Assembly: GCA_015227615.1 (NCBI GenBank)
Contig: JAALGZ010000024.1
Location: 558,001 to 622,000 of the forward strand
Reading direction: 5' to 3'
Source: Labyrinthula sp. Ha
Taxonomy: Eukaryota > Sar > Bigyra > Labyrinthulida > Labyrinthulaceae
DNA: 64,000 nucleotides
Positions 30,365 through 41,173 of the stretch are shown here, one piece after another. A program made the position numbers and the translations under genes. The first letter of the stretch is position 1; the number at the start of each line of letters is the position of its first letter. The notes under the pieces are model-generated. The model searched no databases, had not been told where the DNA came from, and saw only the letters and a list, made by a program, of their open reading frames with translations.

Positions 30365-30556
30365 TCTAGTCGTTATTCTCTGGTGTAGAATAACCTTTTT
30401 CTACCAAGTAAATTTGTATTTCTCTCTGTTAATAAGTTTTATATATCGTTCGTCTGTATTCGCAATTGATCGTATTAGTGCTTAATGTATGTCAGTATAA
30501 CAGGACTATTTCAAGACTTAAAAGTAGTATTTCTTACATAACGTAGTATTATTAGT
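30365..30556. repeat. LTR-like repeat, copy A
   Basis: This stretch of about 190 bp shares blocks in the same order with 48718-48910: AGTCGTTATTCTC, GTGTAGAATAAC, GATCGTATTA, GCTTAAT with TATGTCAGT, and TACATAACGTAGTATTATTAGT. Its length and dispersed position fit a solo LTR, but I found no target duplication and no internal element that I can name. Confidence 0.5.
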
Positions 30557-30586
30557 ATATAATACTATAATTGCCCCCATGAGGTT

Positions 30587-30892
30587 TTACAAGGAAAACT
30601 TCTTAAATTGCGATATCTTTGAAGCACCACCAATACTTAATGCAAGTTTTTCATCAAATTCATTACCAACTGTCGCCCAACGTAGCCTTGAATTCCAAAC
30701 GCGACCAAGAACTTCTAAAAATCTAGCTTCAATAGAAAAAACATCCTCCAGTGTTTCGTGGATGTCCAGAGGTTTTCTCGCTTGTTCTCTTCTCTCAGCG
30801 AAAATAACATCCAAGCCGAAATACGAACGAACTTGTTTAGCTGATGTCTCATCAATAGGAATCATAAAACACATTTCTTTCACTCTGCTCAT
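30587..30892 (-). other. Unrecognised open frame next to LTR-like repeat
   Basis: This minus-strand frame of 101 codons (MSRVKEMCFMIPIDETS..., later VFSIEARFLEVLGRVWNSR) is less A+T-rich than typical deserts. The overlapping plus-strand frame of 122 codons (30579-30947) is equally open. I recognise no family. It begins about 30 bases from the LTR-like repeat, so it may be the edge of a decayed insertion. Coding status is doubtful. Confidence 0.25.
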
Positions 30893-31499
30893 GAAGGGTC
30901 CAATAGATGGTAAGAGATTCCGGCTGATGAAGTTTTCTTTTCTTTAGGAAATAAGATTACTCTCAGGCACAATGGTAGTGCAGATTTATACTAGCAAATC
31001 GCTTCCAATATCTATAGGCAATAGTAAAGTAGTACCAAACCAGTCGGTAAGTTCAAAATACCCTGAAATACAATTAAAATGCTGCACTTGCTACCGTCGA
31101 AGATGTAATTCTTACTCTTTTAAATGTTACTGGGTATCTTTTCTGATTAAGAATTTAGTTATTTTATCCTTTTAAAATAAAATCCCAGCAGAAGAATTTA
31201 CTCTTTTTCAAATTTAGTACATTGTTTTCTTATTATAGCTCTATTAATAGGCTTATTGCAATTAGAAACCGAGATTTTTACTTAATAATGAAAATAAATA
31301 TATCTTATAAGTCCAGGATTAAGTTATTTAACTATTGAAAACAAAAACTCTAGTTCTAAGCCTGAAATATTATCAGAGCAACTAAAATTCTTCTCACCAA
31401 TTAAGAGGTCCGATTTCTTTTAATTTTCAAAAATCACCTCGACACAAATTTCTTTATATATTCCATTCCTTGAGTAGGTTTAAACTAAGGAACTCATAT
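30893..31499. other. No gene recognised
   Basis: This stretch is a transition from the unrecognised frame to the tandem ROCO upstream module. No gene is visible. Confidence 0.45.
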
Positions 31500-33953
31500 T
31501 TTCATAAGATTTGGTAATATTATGTCATTGATTTGTATAATAAAAAGAGATTGAAACTTCAAATCCTTTCTATTTCTATTCTAAGTTACTGAAATAATCT
31601 TATACAAGGCCAATGTTCGAGTTTGTGGTACAATCAAAAATAGAAATTCAGACTGAGCTATTCTAAATTTAAGTTTGAAACAAAGTTAAATTCGGCTAAA
31701 CAACTGTTTCTGGGATTAAAAAGAAGCTTCATGGAGTTTCTTTGAATAAAACTCGGAGGAACCCTAGGTCATCCATACCTTTGGGTGACTATCATTTTTT
31801 ATAGCCCTTCATTACTTGGCATCACCCATTCAGGAATACTTGACATTTAAGAGTATACTTTTTCAGAGTTTCTGAGATCTTGGAAATAGGATACATTGTT
31901 AGGAAGTATATACAAAATAATTCAATTCTCAAAAAAACCTGTTTCTAGATCCAAATTCATCCTTTCTTTCGACTGGTGAGGTCTGTTCAGGCTCTAGATG
32001 AGTATTTCTTGAGGTACTACATGGATTGAAGCTTAGAAAACAACATTTTACCCCAATATCGACTTTTCTCGAAAAAACATGAAAACTTTTCTAAAAAACA
32101 GAATTAAAGGTTACAGATCATGTTTTTGAGTTGTGTGGGACTATATAGTACAACAATTTAGGGTATTATAGCAAAACTGAGTGATTTCGTATTTTCAGAT
32201 GTGCTGATTTTCAACATTTGACTTTTCTGAGTGAAGTTTAGCTCAGTTACAAGTAACCAGAGAAAAGATATCCTGAGAAATGGTTTGAAAAGTTAGATAT
32301 GGTTAATACTTGGGACCTGAAAAGAGTCAGATCATCTATAGAGTTGTTCTTTATGATGTTGTGTTTGAATGTATGTTTTTTTAAAGATCTGTAAACTTAG
32401 TGAAAAGGACTCTTAAAATTAGCCTTTTTTAGGGTTTAAAGTGCTCATCTTTATCAAATACCCTGACAAATGACATGATTGGATTTTTTTTTGAATTTGG
32501 CACACATTGTGGGTGATAATATTGTATTTGAGGAAGATTTCGTGACCAAAACTAAGAAATACTATATGTGTTATTTTCAGTACTCGTGGTTTCTTTATGC
32601 TTTATATTGTTCTAATTCTCTAAATTTTTATGTAAGTGAGTGCTAGCTTGCGTTTACAATATGTTTTGAGTTTTATAGAAGATTTGAAAAGGTATTGTTG
32701 ATTATTTGGCCATTGTACTGCATTTCTGAAAAAATCGTAGATAAGGTTTTTGGCACCCCGTAATAACAAAAGCTATATGACAATATTGTTTACTACTAGG
32801 CTTATTTTGAATATAATAGATAACCTTGGAAGTTTACAGAGTTGGTCTAACCTTTTTCTTCATTGTTTTCTGATCGATATAAAATGAATGAGCTGTGTTT
32901 GTGTGGTATCCCTTGTTCTACATGAGTATATTCAATTCCAATCCTATATTATATTACATGACTCAAAAAATATTTGAAAGAGCTTTCAAAATTATATTTT
33001 GCTTGTAATAACTAAAAATTTCATTGAGAAATGAACTTTGCAAATATTTATAAATTCACTTAAAAGACAGGATGGTGAAAAGAACAGAATAGAAAAGTAT
33101 CTTCTAGTGCTCAAAAAAAAGTTAAAAGCCAGAGTTTAGACATAATTTTTAAGATAAGTGCACTTTTCTGAAATAGTGTCTTACATAGGAATTAAGCGAG
33201 ATACAAGACAAGAAAAGTATAACTTGAGATTGGCCAATATTTTTAACTATAGAAATACGTATTTTAACCCTAGTATATCGCAATAAAAGTAAGAGAAAGA
33301 ACTGTAAACTCTTGGAATATATCTGTTATCATATCTTAAGTTTTTATATGGTTAAAAAATGAAGTATGGGCTGAGAAGAATTGTTTTTTCTGCGGAATAT
33401 CCTGATATGATAAAGTTTGTTTTGATATTCGCATAATAAAACGTATATAAATCGTGATTAACTTCTTAAAAAAACAAATTCCTTTTTTTGAGCGCATAGG
33501 AAATTAAAATATCTTCCTAAATACGTATTATAATAATTTTTTAAACAAGAATTTGAGCCAAGATACACGCATTTCTAAATGAAGATTATGAAAAATTTTT
33601 GCTATCGCGAAGGTATTACCTCTATTTTCTTAGTTGCATTTTCTCTCAGAAAGTAGATTTAATTCTTTAAAATTACTTGCAAAAAGTATTTGGAATATTT
33701 TCTGATCTCTAGGAGCTCAATTTGAGCTGAGATTAAGATAACTTCAAGAGTAAGGTTAGTAGTCATAGATAGATTTTCATATCAAATAGCTTAAAACTGC
33801 TGTTGATTCTATATTTCATTTAGTTCTGAGCAAATTTTTGTTTTAATTTTATTCCTCTAGAATAAGAATATCGATAGAATATATTTTTAAAACATGATTT
33901 GGAAAAGAATATTAAATTGTAATTGGTTTTGCGAACACCAAAAGTTATTGTTC

Positions 33954-34062
33954 TTATCGTGTTTAACGTTAATTTCCATAAAATTTACAGTACGATAAGG
34001 ATTCATTACCGTTATGTAAGATTTGTACCATTAATTCCGATAGTTAACGTTAAAAACGATAA
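33954..34062. repeat. Dyad element upstream of ROCO copy II
   Basis: This 109-bp element has arms 33954-33972 (TTATCGTGTTTAACGTTAA) and 34044-34062 (TTAACGTTAAAAACGATAA). They pair over 19 positions with only a central mismatch or two. It ends 101 bases before the ROCO ATG at 34164. Confidence 0.85.
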
Positions 34063-34113
34063 AAAATCCAATATTAATATTTGATTAATTTTTAGGATTA
34101 TTTTTACAAAAAG

Positions 34114-34128
34114 ATATTTTGGGTAATT
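34114..34128 (+). promoter_or_regulatory. Promoter-like motif, ROCO copy II
   Basis: ATATTTTGGGTAATT lies 36 bases before the ATG at 34164. It is nearly the reverse complement of ATTGCCCAAAATAT, and the other two ROCO copies have it at almost the same distance. Confidence 0.45.
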
Positions 34129-34283
34129 AATTTATGTCATAAAATTACAAAAAACAAAAAAAAATGAATTTAATCAAAAGACAATATAAAGTGAGACACT
34201 ATAAAACAGGGTTTAGCTTTAACTGGTATCTTAATTATATTAATTATATAAGAGGGAGGGGTACGATAGAAATCCAAAAAACC

Positions 34284-34494
34284 TGTTCGAAAAGTATGAA
34301 TAGGATTAGTTAGTATTTAGAAACCAAGTTTTGCTAAAGAATAAGTTTCTTTTTCTTTGTTGAAGTATTTTTCTGTCAAGGTTGTTTTTTGTTTAATTTT
34401 TATCTCATAAAGCTATGATATTATTATTACTTCCTTTTCGTATTTGTTTCTGATATTTCAGAAGTGTTCTGACAATATATATATGTTCAGTACA
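34284..34494 (-). repeat. 3' LTR of copia element 2
   Basis: This LTR is 211 bp, TGTTCGAAAAGTATG to TTCAGTACA on the plus strand, with TG and CA ends. It aligns to 38462-38666 with a number of substitutions and short length differences. It is preceded by the duplication AAACC. Confidence 0.88.
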
Positions 34495-37400
34495 CACCCC
34501 TGGATTTATGACCATGAATCTTTATATAACGCTGACATATATATAGTGACTTCGGTGAAGGGAAAAAACCTCAAAGGTGACAAAACCTTCATTTACATCA
34601 ACTATACACTTATCAGGTTTGGAAGAAGATTCTTATAGACTTCGGGTGCACAACATTTTGTTAGAATATCAGAGACATTCTTTTCGCTTTGAATATATTT
34701 CACTTGAATTATCTTCCTTTTCAGTAGCTCTCGACAGTGCAGTAAATGAACATCTATGTATTTTGTTCTGTGTACCGACCTTCCTCCTTTCAACATTTGA
34801 GTAGCTGGCTGGTTGTTTATTTCAACTTGGATAGGAAGTTCAACTTCGACTTCATAGAATTCTAGATATTGTAGTAACATTCTCAGCTTTTTCATGCACT
34901 GGCTTAGGGATACGAATTCAGCTTCTGCTGTTGAAAGTGTTATCATAGACTGTTTCTTTGAGCTAAATAATAAAGGTCCGTCGTTGAAGAGAATAGGGTT
35001 ACCTGATATGATTCTGCGATTATCAAGCTCACTTGCCCAATCACTGTCAGTTTGCACTCTAAGTTGTATTTTATTGCTCTTGCTCTTCTTGAACCTTATA
35101 CCGTATTTGCTTGTATCATAAAGGTACTTGAGTGCTTCATTCGCCACTGATAGTAAAATTGGATTTGCGAAGTTGACTCTTCTGGCAAGCAAGTTCGTTA
35201 CATAATTTACATCAGGCCTTGTATTGAGAGCAGCATAACTTAGAGTTCCTACGATACTTTGATATAAACGTTTGTCTTGAAAGGTATCTTTATCTTCTCA
35301 TACATTCTTTGACTTGGACATCGGGTATTTTACTTGTTTCATTTCCGTGAGTCTGAATCTTTTCGCTGAAGCCTTGATATAGTTCTCCTGGGTCAATAAT
35401 ATGCTAGTTTGATCTTCCTTTACTTGATATCCTACATATTTTGTTATTTCGTTTGCTGTTTTTATGTTAAATGATTGCCTTATGTGTTTGATTAGATTAT
35501 CTACTTCTTTTCTTTCGCCAGATGTAGTTATGTCATCAACGTACAGAATTAGATGCAGTTTTGGGCAATTGGATTGAGATTCGTGATTTTCAGATGATAA
35601 TTTATTTTGGGTAATTTTCCCCCAGCATTTGTAAATGCAAGGATCTGTAGCGAATTGCACAAACCCATAATCCAAAAATAACGAAGAAATAAGAGAGTTC
35701 CACAATTTCGGGCTATCTCTTAATCCATAGATACTGTGGCTTCTTTTCCAGACAAAAGATGTATCAATACTATCTTTATGACCTTTAGACAGCTCTAAAT
35801 ACGTTGGTTCATTTCTTGCTGCATATAAGAACGCTGTTTTGACATCTAATTGTATATTGACGAATTGATGATATGTTGTAAGCATTGTAACCAGGAAAAT
35901 TTTCATGCTGTCAGAAGCTGCAACTGGAGCATAGCTATCCGCGTGTGGATCTTCACATTCCTTGTCTTCTCTTGCAACTATTCTCACTTTTGCTTTTATT
36001 ATGTTGGAGATATTGTCGTATTTACACTTGAAGAGTTCTCTGAGAGGTAGTATTTGGATGACTTATCTGAAGGTCGTTGAACTACTTGGAACTTGCCTAT
36101 TCTTTCAAGGCTATCTATTTCTGTTTGATATGCTTCCATCCACTTTATTTTTTCTGGGTGATTTATTGCTTGAAAACATGACTTTGATTCATGATGAATA
36201 ACCTGCTGGGCTATCTTTGCTGTGTTATCAAACTTATCTGATACTATTTCTTGCTCGTTGAACTTAGCAGTTCTAGTTTCACCTAGAACAGTATCCTTTA
36301 GCCATCTGACAATGAATGAGGGTTTCTTTGTTATTCCAAGAAACTGACAAGGTTCAGCTTTGCTGTCTAACTTGAATCTTTTTGTTAGTGGTCGTTTGCT
36401 GAATCCTTTTGTTCCAAATATTCGGAACATAGTTATGTCTGGTTTGAATTCAGTCAATAACTCATGAGGTGTTATCATGGTATTTTGTTCTAATGGATGT
36501 TTCATAGGATAAGATTTTAGCTGTTTTAGGTGGTATGTTAGAGCATAGTCCCAGAAGTTGTGAAATAGTTTTGTTGTATGAAGCATAGCTCTAACACCGT
36601 TGAAAACTATTTTGTTTGTAACTTCAGCCAGACCGTTTTGTTGAGGTGTTCCAACATTGCTTGTATGATGAGAAATACCACTTTGTTTAAAGTACTGCTT
36701 TAATGAGTTGTTTGTAAACTCAGTTCGTTCGTCACTGTGGAAGATAAAAGTGTTAAACTTCCAACGTTGTTGTATTTGTCTAAATTTAAGTTCGAGTTTC
36801 TTTGGTATTTTGCTTTTCTTCTTCACTAAAATAACCCATCTATATTTTGAGAAACTGTCTGTAAGTATGACTGCATAAGTAAACCTGTGAATTGTCATAG
36901 GTTTTATTGATACTACTGTATCTGCGTGTATTTTTTTCTCCAGCTACTTTTGCTACAAACAAGCTTCTTGATCTCGTAGGCATTACCGAAGAATCCAACT
37001 TCTAAGAAATACATTTTTTGTAGAAGTGATTTTCTGTATGGTTCTTTGCCTCTAGTTTGTTCTGAGTGACGTTTTGTAAACTTTTTAGTCTGTTGTTGTT
37101 TAAATTTCCCATTCTCATGTGCAAAAGCTCTGCATCAATAGCAACAGAAGCTATTGATTTTTTGCTATTATTTCTTAGTCGTAATGCATCGTTTTTATTA
37201 AGTATGTCTGCCCGAATATACAATAAGTTATCTTGTTTTGAACAGTTGTAATATGAGACTCCTTTGTATTGAATCTCGAGATATTTCTTACTAAAAACTA
37301 GGGTAAATCCAGATTCAGTTAGTCTCTTTCCCGAAAGTATATTTGAGTTCGCATCAGGGCAAACATAAACATTGTTTACTAATACTGTTTTCCCATTATC

Positions 37401-38461
37401 CAGACGTAGTAGTAAAGATCCATAACCTTTACTATATACTCCTTTGCCTGATTTGAGAGTACCGACTTTAATAATATGTGGTTTGAAATTGAGAACATCC
37501 TTATAACTTGATACAATATGCAACGTCACTCCAGTGTCCAAAATGAAAGAATGAAAAGAGTGATATTTTTTTTCAACTCGCGCAACATTAAAGATTGCGC
37601 CAGCTCTTTCTAATCTTAACACACTTTCTCTTTCTTTATTTTTAGAACTTGCTACGTTTACTTTATTGCTATCAGTGTCGTTCTTCTTCATGTTCTTCAA
37701 TTTAATGCAGTCCTTGGTAGAATGGGATGAGCTTTTGTGGTATTTACACCACTTTTCCCTTGCTTGCTCATATTGCGTTGATCAAAATTCTTCTTATTAT
37801 TATTACCTGTTGAAGATAAGATGCTTGAAGTGAGTTTTGTGGCGTTGACCAAATTATTGAAGTGGATTTTTCCAGAGGTTTGTATTACTGCATTAGATCT
37901 TATATTGGCTATCATCGTGTTGTATGAAGGAGGCAGTTTTCTTATGAGCAACTCAGACAGTTTATGATCTTTTATTTCACCACCAAAGTTCAAGTATTTT
38001 AAGTGCAGTTCCTTGAACTTTTGGGTAGATATTTCAATTTTGTTGGACAGCTTGAAGTTTTCTAGTTGGATCCTCGTCACTTGTAAGTCCACTGCCTTAT
38101 CACCTTCAAACTGCTGTTTCAAAGCAGTTATCATAGCGTATGAAGTATTGAGATATTTTACCAGTGGAAAATGTTGGGAAGAGATATATCTTACTATGAA
38201 GAGCATTTGTTCTTTGTTCATCTTCTCTATTTTCTTCTTTTGAGCTTCAGTGATATCCTCTTGGTCGATGGTTGCTTCTCCTAGTATTACTTCTTTGTTC
38301 TTTTTACCTAGGCTCATAAGTATGCGTTGGGGTAAATAGTCCCATCGAGGGAGGTATTTCCGATCTTCAAGGAGAAATAACTTGTTAGTTGGCTCAGTTT
38401 CAGAGGGCATGTTGACAATCTTGTTTGTCTTGTCAGTAGTATAGCTCTTAGACTCTTAACC

Positions 38462-38666
38462 TGTTCGAAAAGTATGAATAGGATTAGTTAGTATTTAGAC
38501 CAAGTTTTGCTAAAGATAAGTTTCTTTCTTCTTTGTTGAAAAATGTTTTCTATCAAGGTTGTGTTTGTTTAACTATTATCTCAACAAGCTATGATAATAT
38601 TATTACTTCCTTTTCGTATTTATTTCTGATATTTTAAAAGTGTTCCAATATTATATATTCATTACA
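38462..38666 (-). repeat. 5' LTR of copia element 2
   Basis: This LTR is 205 bp, TGTTCGAAAAGTATG to TTCATTACA on the plus strand, with TG and CA ends. It is followed by AAACC, matching the bases before the other LTR. Confidence 0.88.
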
Positions 38667-39284
38667 AAACCCAAACAAGTTCAAAACGGAAATAGAAGAG
38701 TTTTTCAAAGGGTTTCAACCAGATAAAGAAGTCTCTGCTATATGGTATATAATCTTATTTTATCCTTATGTTAGGTTTCTATATTGTCCCTATGATGATG
38801 TCAAATCTATGTTTTTAAGATTTATCCTTTGTTTTACAGCTGTGAAAAATCTCAAGTATTTTTTTTTGTTTATTTGACTTTAGATTTTACTTTTGCAGAT
38901 TCAGCGATGACAATTTTCAAAACTTTCAACAATTTATAAATTTAAAACTAGGCTGGTTGATGTATATTTTTCTGTATAAATTTACTTTAGTTTTAACAAG
39001 TGTAATATTCCTGAAATGGGTTCTTTTTGCAGTTTCTTGAAATCAATCAATATAAGAGAGATAAGGTAAAAATATTTTATATTATTATTTAGACTAACTG
39101 GAAACCATTTCAGTTCAAAGAATATATCAAACATATTTAAAAGTTTATCTTTTAATAAAACAGTTATAAGGATATATTATTTCTTATTAAAATATTTAAT
39201 TTTTAGTATTTATGAAAATATTGAAGATAAAGATACTCTTTCAGCTATTAAAAACTACTTGAAAATAAAACAATACGTATTTTG

Positions 39285-39308
39285 ATATATATATATATAT
39301 ATATATAT
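39285..39308. repeat. (AT)12 microsatellite in ROCO copy II
   Basis: There are twelve AT units where copies I and III read TATAGACATAC. The expansion lies just before the conserved DIIELQEIV segment of the ROCO gene. Confidence 0.9.
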
Positions 39309-39514
39309 GATAAAGTATCCAAAGAGCTAGAAGAAGAAGATATTATTGAGTTACAAGAAATAGTTGATTCACATCCTTCTATTCTTGGTCTTAAAGTTTA
39401 TCAAACGTTTATTGAACCTAAAAGAAAAAGTAAAATGTTGAAAAAGTTGTTCATTCTGCTTTACAAAGTCAACATGAAAAGTATGAAGCGCTAAAAGAAG
39501 TTTCAGTTATTCTT

Positions 39515-41173
39515 ATGGGTATTTTATTTAGTTTTGTTTTGTTTTTAGGTGATGGAAGAACTGGAAAAACCTCTTTATTAAGAAACTTATCTGGAAAAAA
39601 TTTTCAAAAAGAAATGCAATCTACTTTAGTTTTGGAAGATTATCAAATATTTCAGGTTCACCACGAGAAATTTAAACCTCATACAAAATATGATTTGAGT
39701 ATTCAAAGAGTAAAGAATATGATGTATTCTAAGTATCAAATCGAAGATGAGGTTCAAAAAAAGTCAAAATATAAATTAAATTTTGAAGATGAGTTGATTG
39801 CAAGAACTATAACAGAAAAAAATTTTGTTGAACAATATATTGCGCAAAATACATCTTCAGATTTCAGAACTGCTGATACTTATTTACGTGTTTATGATTT
39901 TGGTGGACAAGAAATTTTTTCTTCAGTTCATCATATTTTTATGAATAAAAAAGCTATTTATTTAGTTGTTTTTAATATGACAAAGTTAAAAGAAAAAGAT
40001 TTATTTAGACTAAAATTTTGGTGTGAAAGTATTTTAAGAAATACTCCAAAAGCACCTGTTTTATTTATTGGAACTTTTTTAAGCACTTTTTTAAAGAAAA
40101 ATAAAACCCTTGGCAGTGTAAATTCTTTGTTTAAATCCTTTCTGTCTAATCTTTCTGGGATGCTAACTATTATTGAAGATGAGGAAACAATTTTCTTTCC
40201 TGTTGAAAATGCCGTTGATTATGATAAGACTCGTGAAAAGGCAATTAAAATTGAGTTAATGAGCATATATAACCTATTATATTCACGTATATGGATCAAA
40301 TCTGTTTATGTATTTTTTTTGGATAATTGTCGAGAAGAATCAAGTTATATGACATGTCAAAACTTTAAACTAAAAGCTAAAAAATGTAACTTTTCAGAAG
40401 AGGAAATAAAAGAAATGTTACAAATATATTCTAAAGAAGGAATAATTTCTTATTTCACGAATATAAATTTATCTGAAAGTGATGATTTCATATTTTTTGC
40501 ACCTTCTTTTTTAGCTCAAGCTTTGGGAAGTTTTATTCGTGATAAAAGTTTTCATGAACTTGCTTTTAGAACAAATAAAAATGTATTTTCAAATTCTAGA
40601 AAATATATTGATTTTGGAATAATAAGAAAGGATTTACTTGAAGTTTTATTAAAAGAATATACAAAAAAAGAAAGAGAATATGTTTTAAGCTTAGCTTTAC
40701 ATAGTTTAATTCTATTTGTTGATCCAAGAGAAAAAAACAGTTTTATTGTTCCTGAATTACTTCCTGAAGTAAAAGATTCAAAACTAAAAATATCCTTGAC
40801 TCCTGATTTTGTGTTGAAAACAGATAATCCTATTACAAAAGAGAAATTTGTGCAAATTGTTCTTGTTTTCCTCAAACAGAAAAGACATCAAGACTCATTT
40901 TTATACAAGTTCTTTTCTAGATTAATTTTTGGCCCAGATGAAATACTTGATATTTTTCTGATTAAGAAAAAAGAACTTGGTTTTAGATTTATTGGAATAG
41001 AAAGAAATAGTTTTCTTGTAGTTTTAATACAGCAGTTGGTTGAAGAGAAAAATATGAGTAAACAAGAAGTGGAAGGAATCTTTCACCCTGAAAAGCCAAA
41101 GAAACCTCGTTTTCAAAGAGTACGACGGATATTTAATCAGACGAAAAATATTTGGGTTGATTTTAAGGGTTAA
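39515..41173 (+). CDS. ROCO copy II, intact Roc-COR frame
   Basis: This 552-codon frame ends at the TAA at 41171. Roc: P-loop GDGRTGKTS at 12-20, switch II DFGGQE at 128-133, and VLFIGTFL at 182-189 where Roc proteins have the guanine-specificity loop; here the usual GTHxD aspartate is not evident. COR: ESSYMTCQNFKLKAKKC, the winged-helix segment MLQIYSKEGIISYF and FAPSFLAQALGSFIRD (about 295-350), then a basic C-terminus ending NIWVDFKG. No kinase domain follows. ROCO proteins are dimeric GTPase switches. It is the only copy here with an intact P-loop and no frameshift in Roc-COR. The frame is also open upstream to 39434, and by homology the true gene starts at 34164, so 39515 is only the first ATG of this frame. 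The upstream copia insertion makes normal expression doubtful. Confidence 0.75.
   Translation: MGILFSFVLFLGDGRTGKTSLLRNLSGKNFQKEMQSTLVLEDYQIFQVHHEKFKPHTKYDLSIQRVKNMMYSKYQIEDEVQKKSKYKLNFEDELIARTITEKNFVEQYIAQNTSSDFRTADTYLRVYDFGGQEIFSSVHHIFMNKKAIYLVVFNMTKLKEKDLFRLKFWCESILRNTPKAPVLFIGTFLSTFLKKNKTLGSVNSLFKSFLSNLSGMLTIIEDEETIFFPVENAVDYDKTREKAIKIELMSIYNLLYSRIWIKSVYVFFLDNCREESSYMTCQNFKLKAKKCNFSEEEIKEMLQIYSKEGIISYFTNINLSESDDFIFFAPSFLAQALGSFIRDKSFHELAFRTNKNVFSNSRKYIDFGIIRKDLLEVLLKEYTKKEREYVLSLALHSLILFVDPREKNSFIVPELLPEVKDSKLKISLTPDFVLKTDNPITKEKFVQIVLVFLKQKRHQDSFLYKFFSRLIFGPDEILDIFLIKKKELGFRFIGIERNSFLVVLIQQLVEEKNMSKQEVEGIFHPEKPKKPRFQRVRRIFNQTKNIWVDFKG

Larger units (their letters stand above)
31500..34163 (+). 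repeat. Upstream module of ROCO copy II
   Basis: This non-coding stretch is collinear with about 42970-45641 (copy III) and, more weakly, 50550-52350. Landmarks shared with copy III are GAAATAGGATACATTGTTAGG (31885 and 43335), GAGGAAGATTTCGTGAC (32532 and 43985) and GAGGTATTGTTGATTA-type blocks. It ends with the dyad element and promoter-like motif. No frame is conserved across the copies, which argues against hidden coding sequence. Confidence 0.8.
34284..38666 (-). mobile_element. Older, broken Ty1/copia element
   Basis: This 4383-bp element on the minus strand has LTRs at both ends and an exact 5-bp target duplication AAACC (34279-34283 and 38667-38671). It lies inside the second exon of ROCO copy II. 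All copia parts can be seen in the right order on the minus strand: gag (begins near 38410), protease, integrase, reverse transcriptase (with YVDDI) and RNase H (with HRTKYIDVH and DILTK near the end). The frame is broken at several places, roughly four or five, and the LTRs have diverged from each other, so it is clearly older than copia element 1. It belongs to a different lineage, because its LTRs are about 210 bp and start with TG. Confidence 0.9.
34164..39497 (+). pseudogene. 5' exons of ROCO copy II, split by copia element 2
   Basis: The host gene starts with ATG at 34164 (MNLIKRQYK). After a predicted 30-nt intron it reads on to about 34283, where an old copia element (34284-38666) interrupts it. 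The gene text resumes at 38667, after the 5-bp duplication AAACC. It has NPNKFKTEIEEFF, then LRR-like exons (about 38890-39230), with predicted introns at the same sites as in copies I and III. One donor differs: at the fifth intron the GT seen in the other copies is TT. A (TA)12 microsatellite lies at 39285-39308. The final predicted intron (39430-39497, 68 nt) joins this part in frame to the long Roc-COR frame. Confidence 0.65.

Noticed and set aside
30579-30947. Plus-strand frame of 122 codons beside the LTR-like repeat
   Set aside because: It overlaps an equally open minus-strand frame, and neither has a recognisable motif. Only the locus as a whole is noted, as doubtful.
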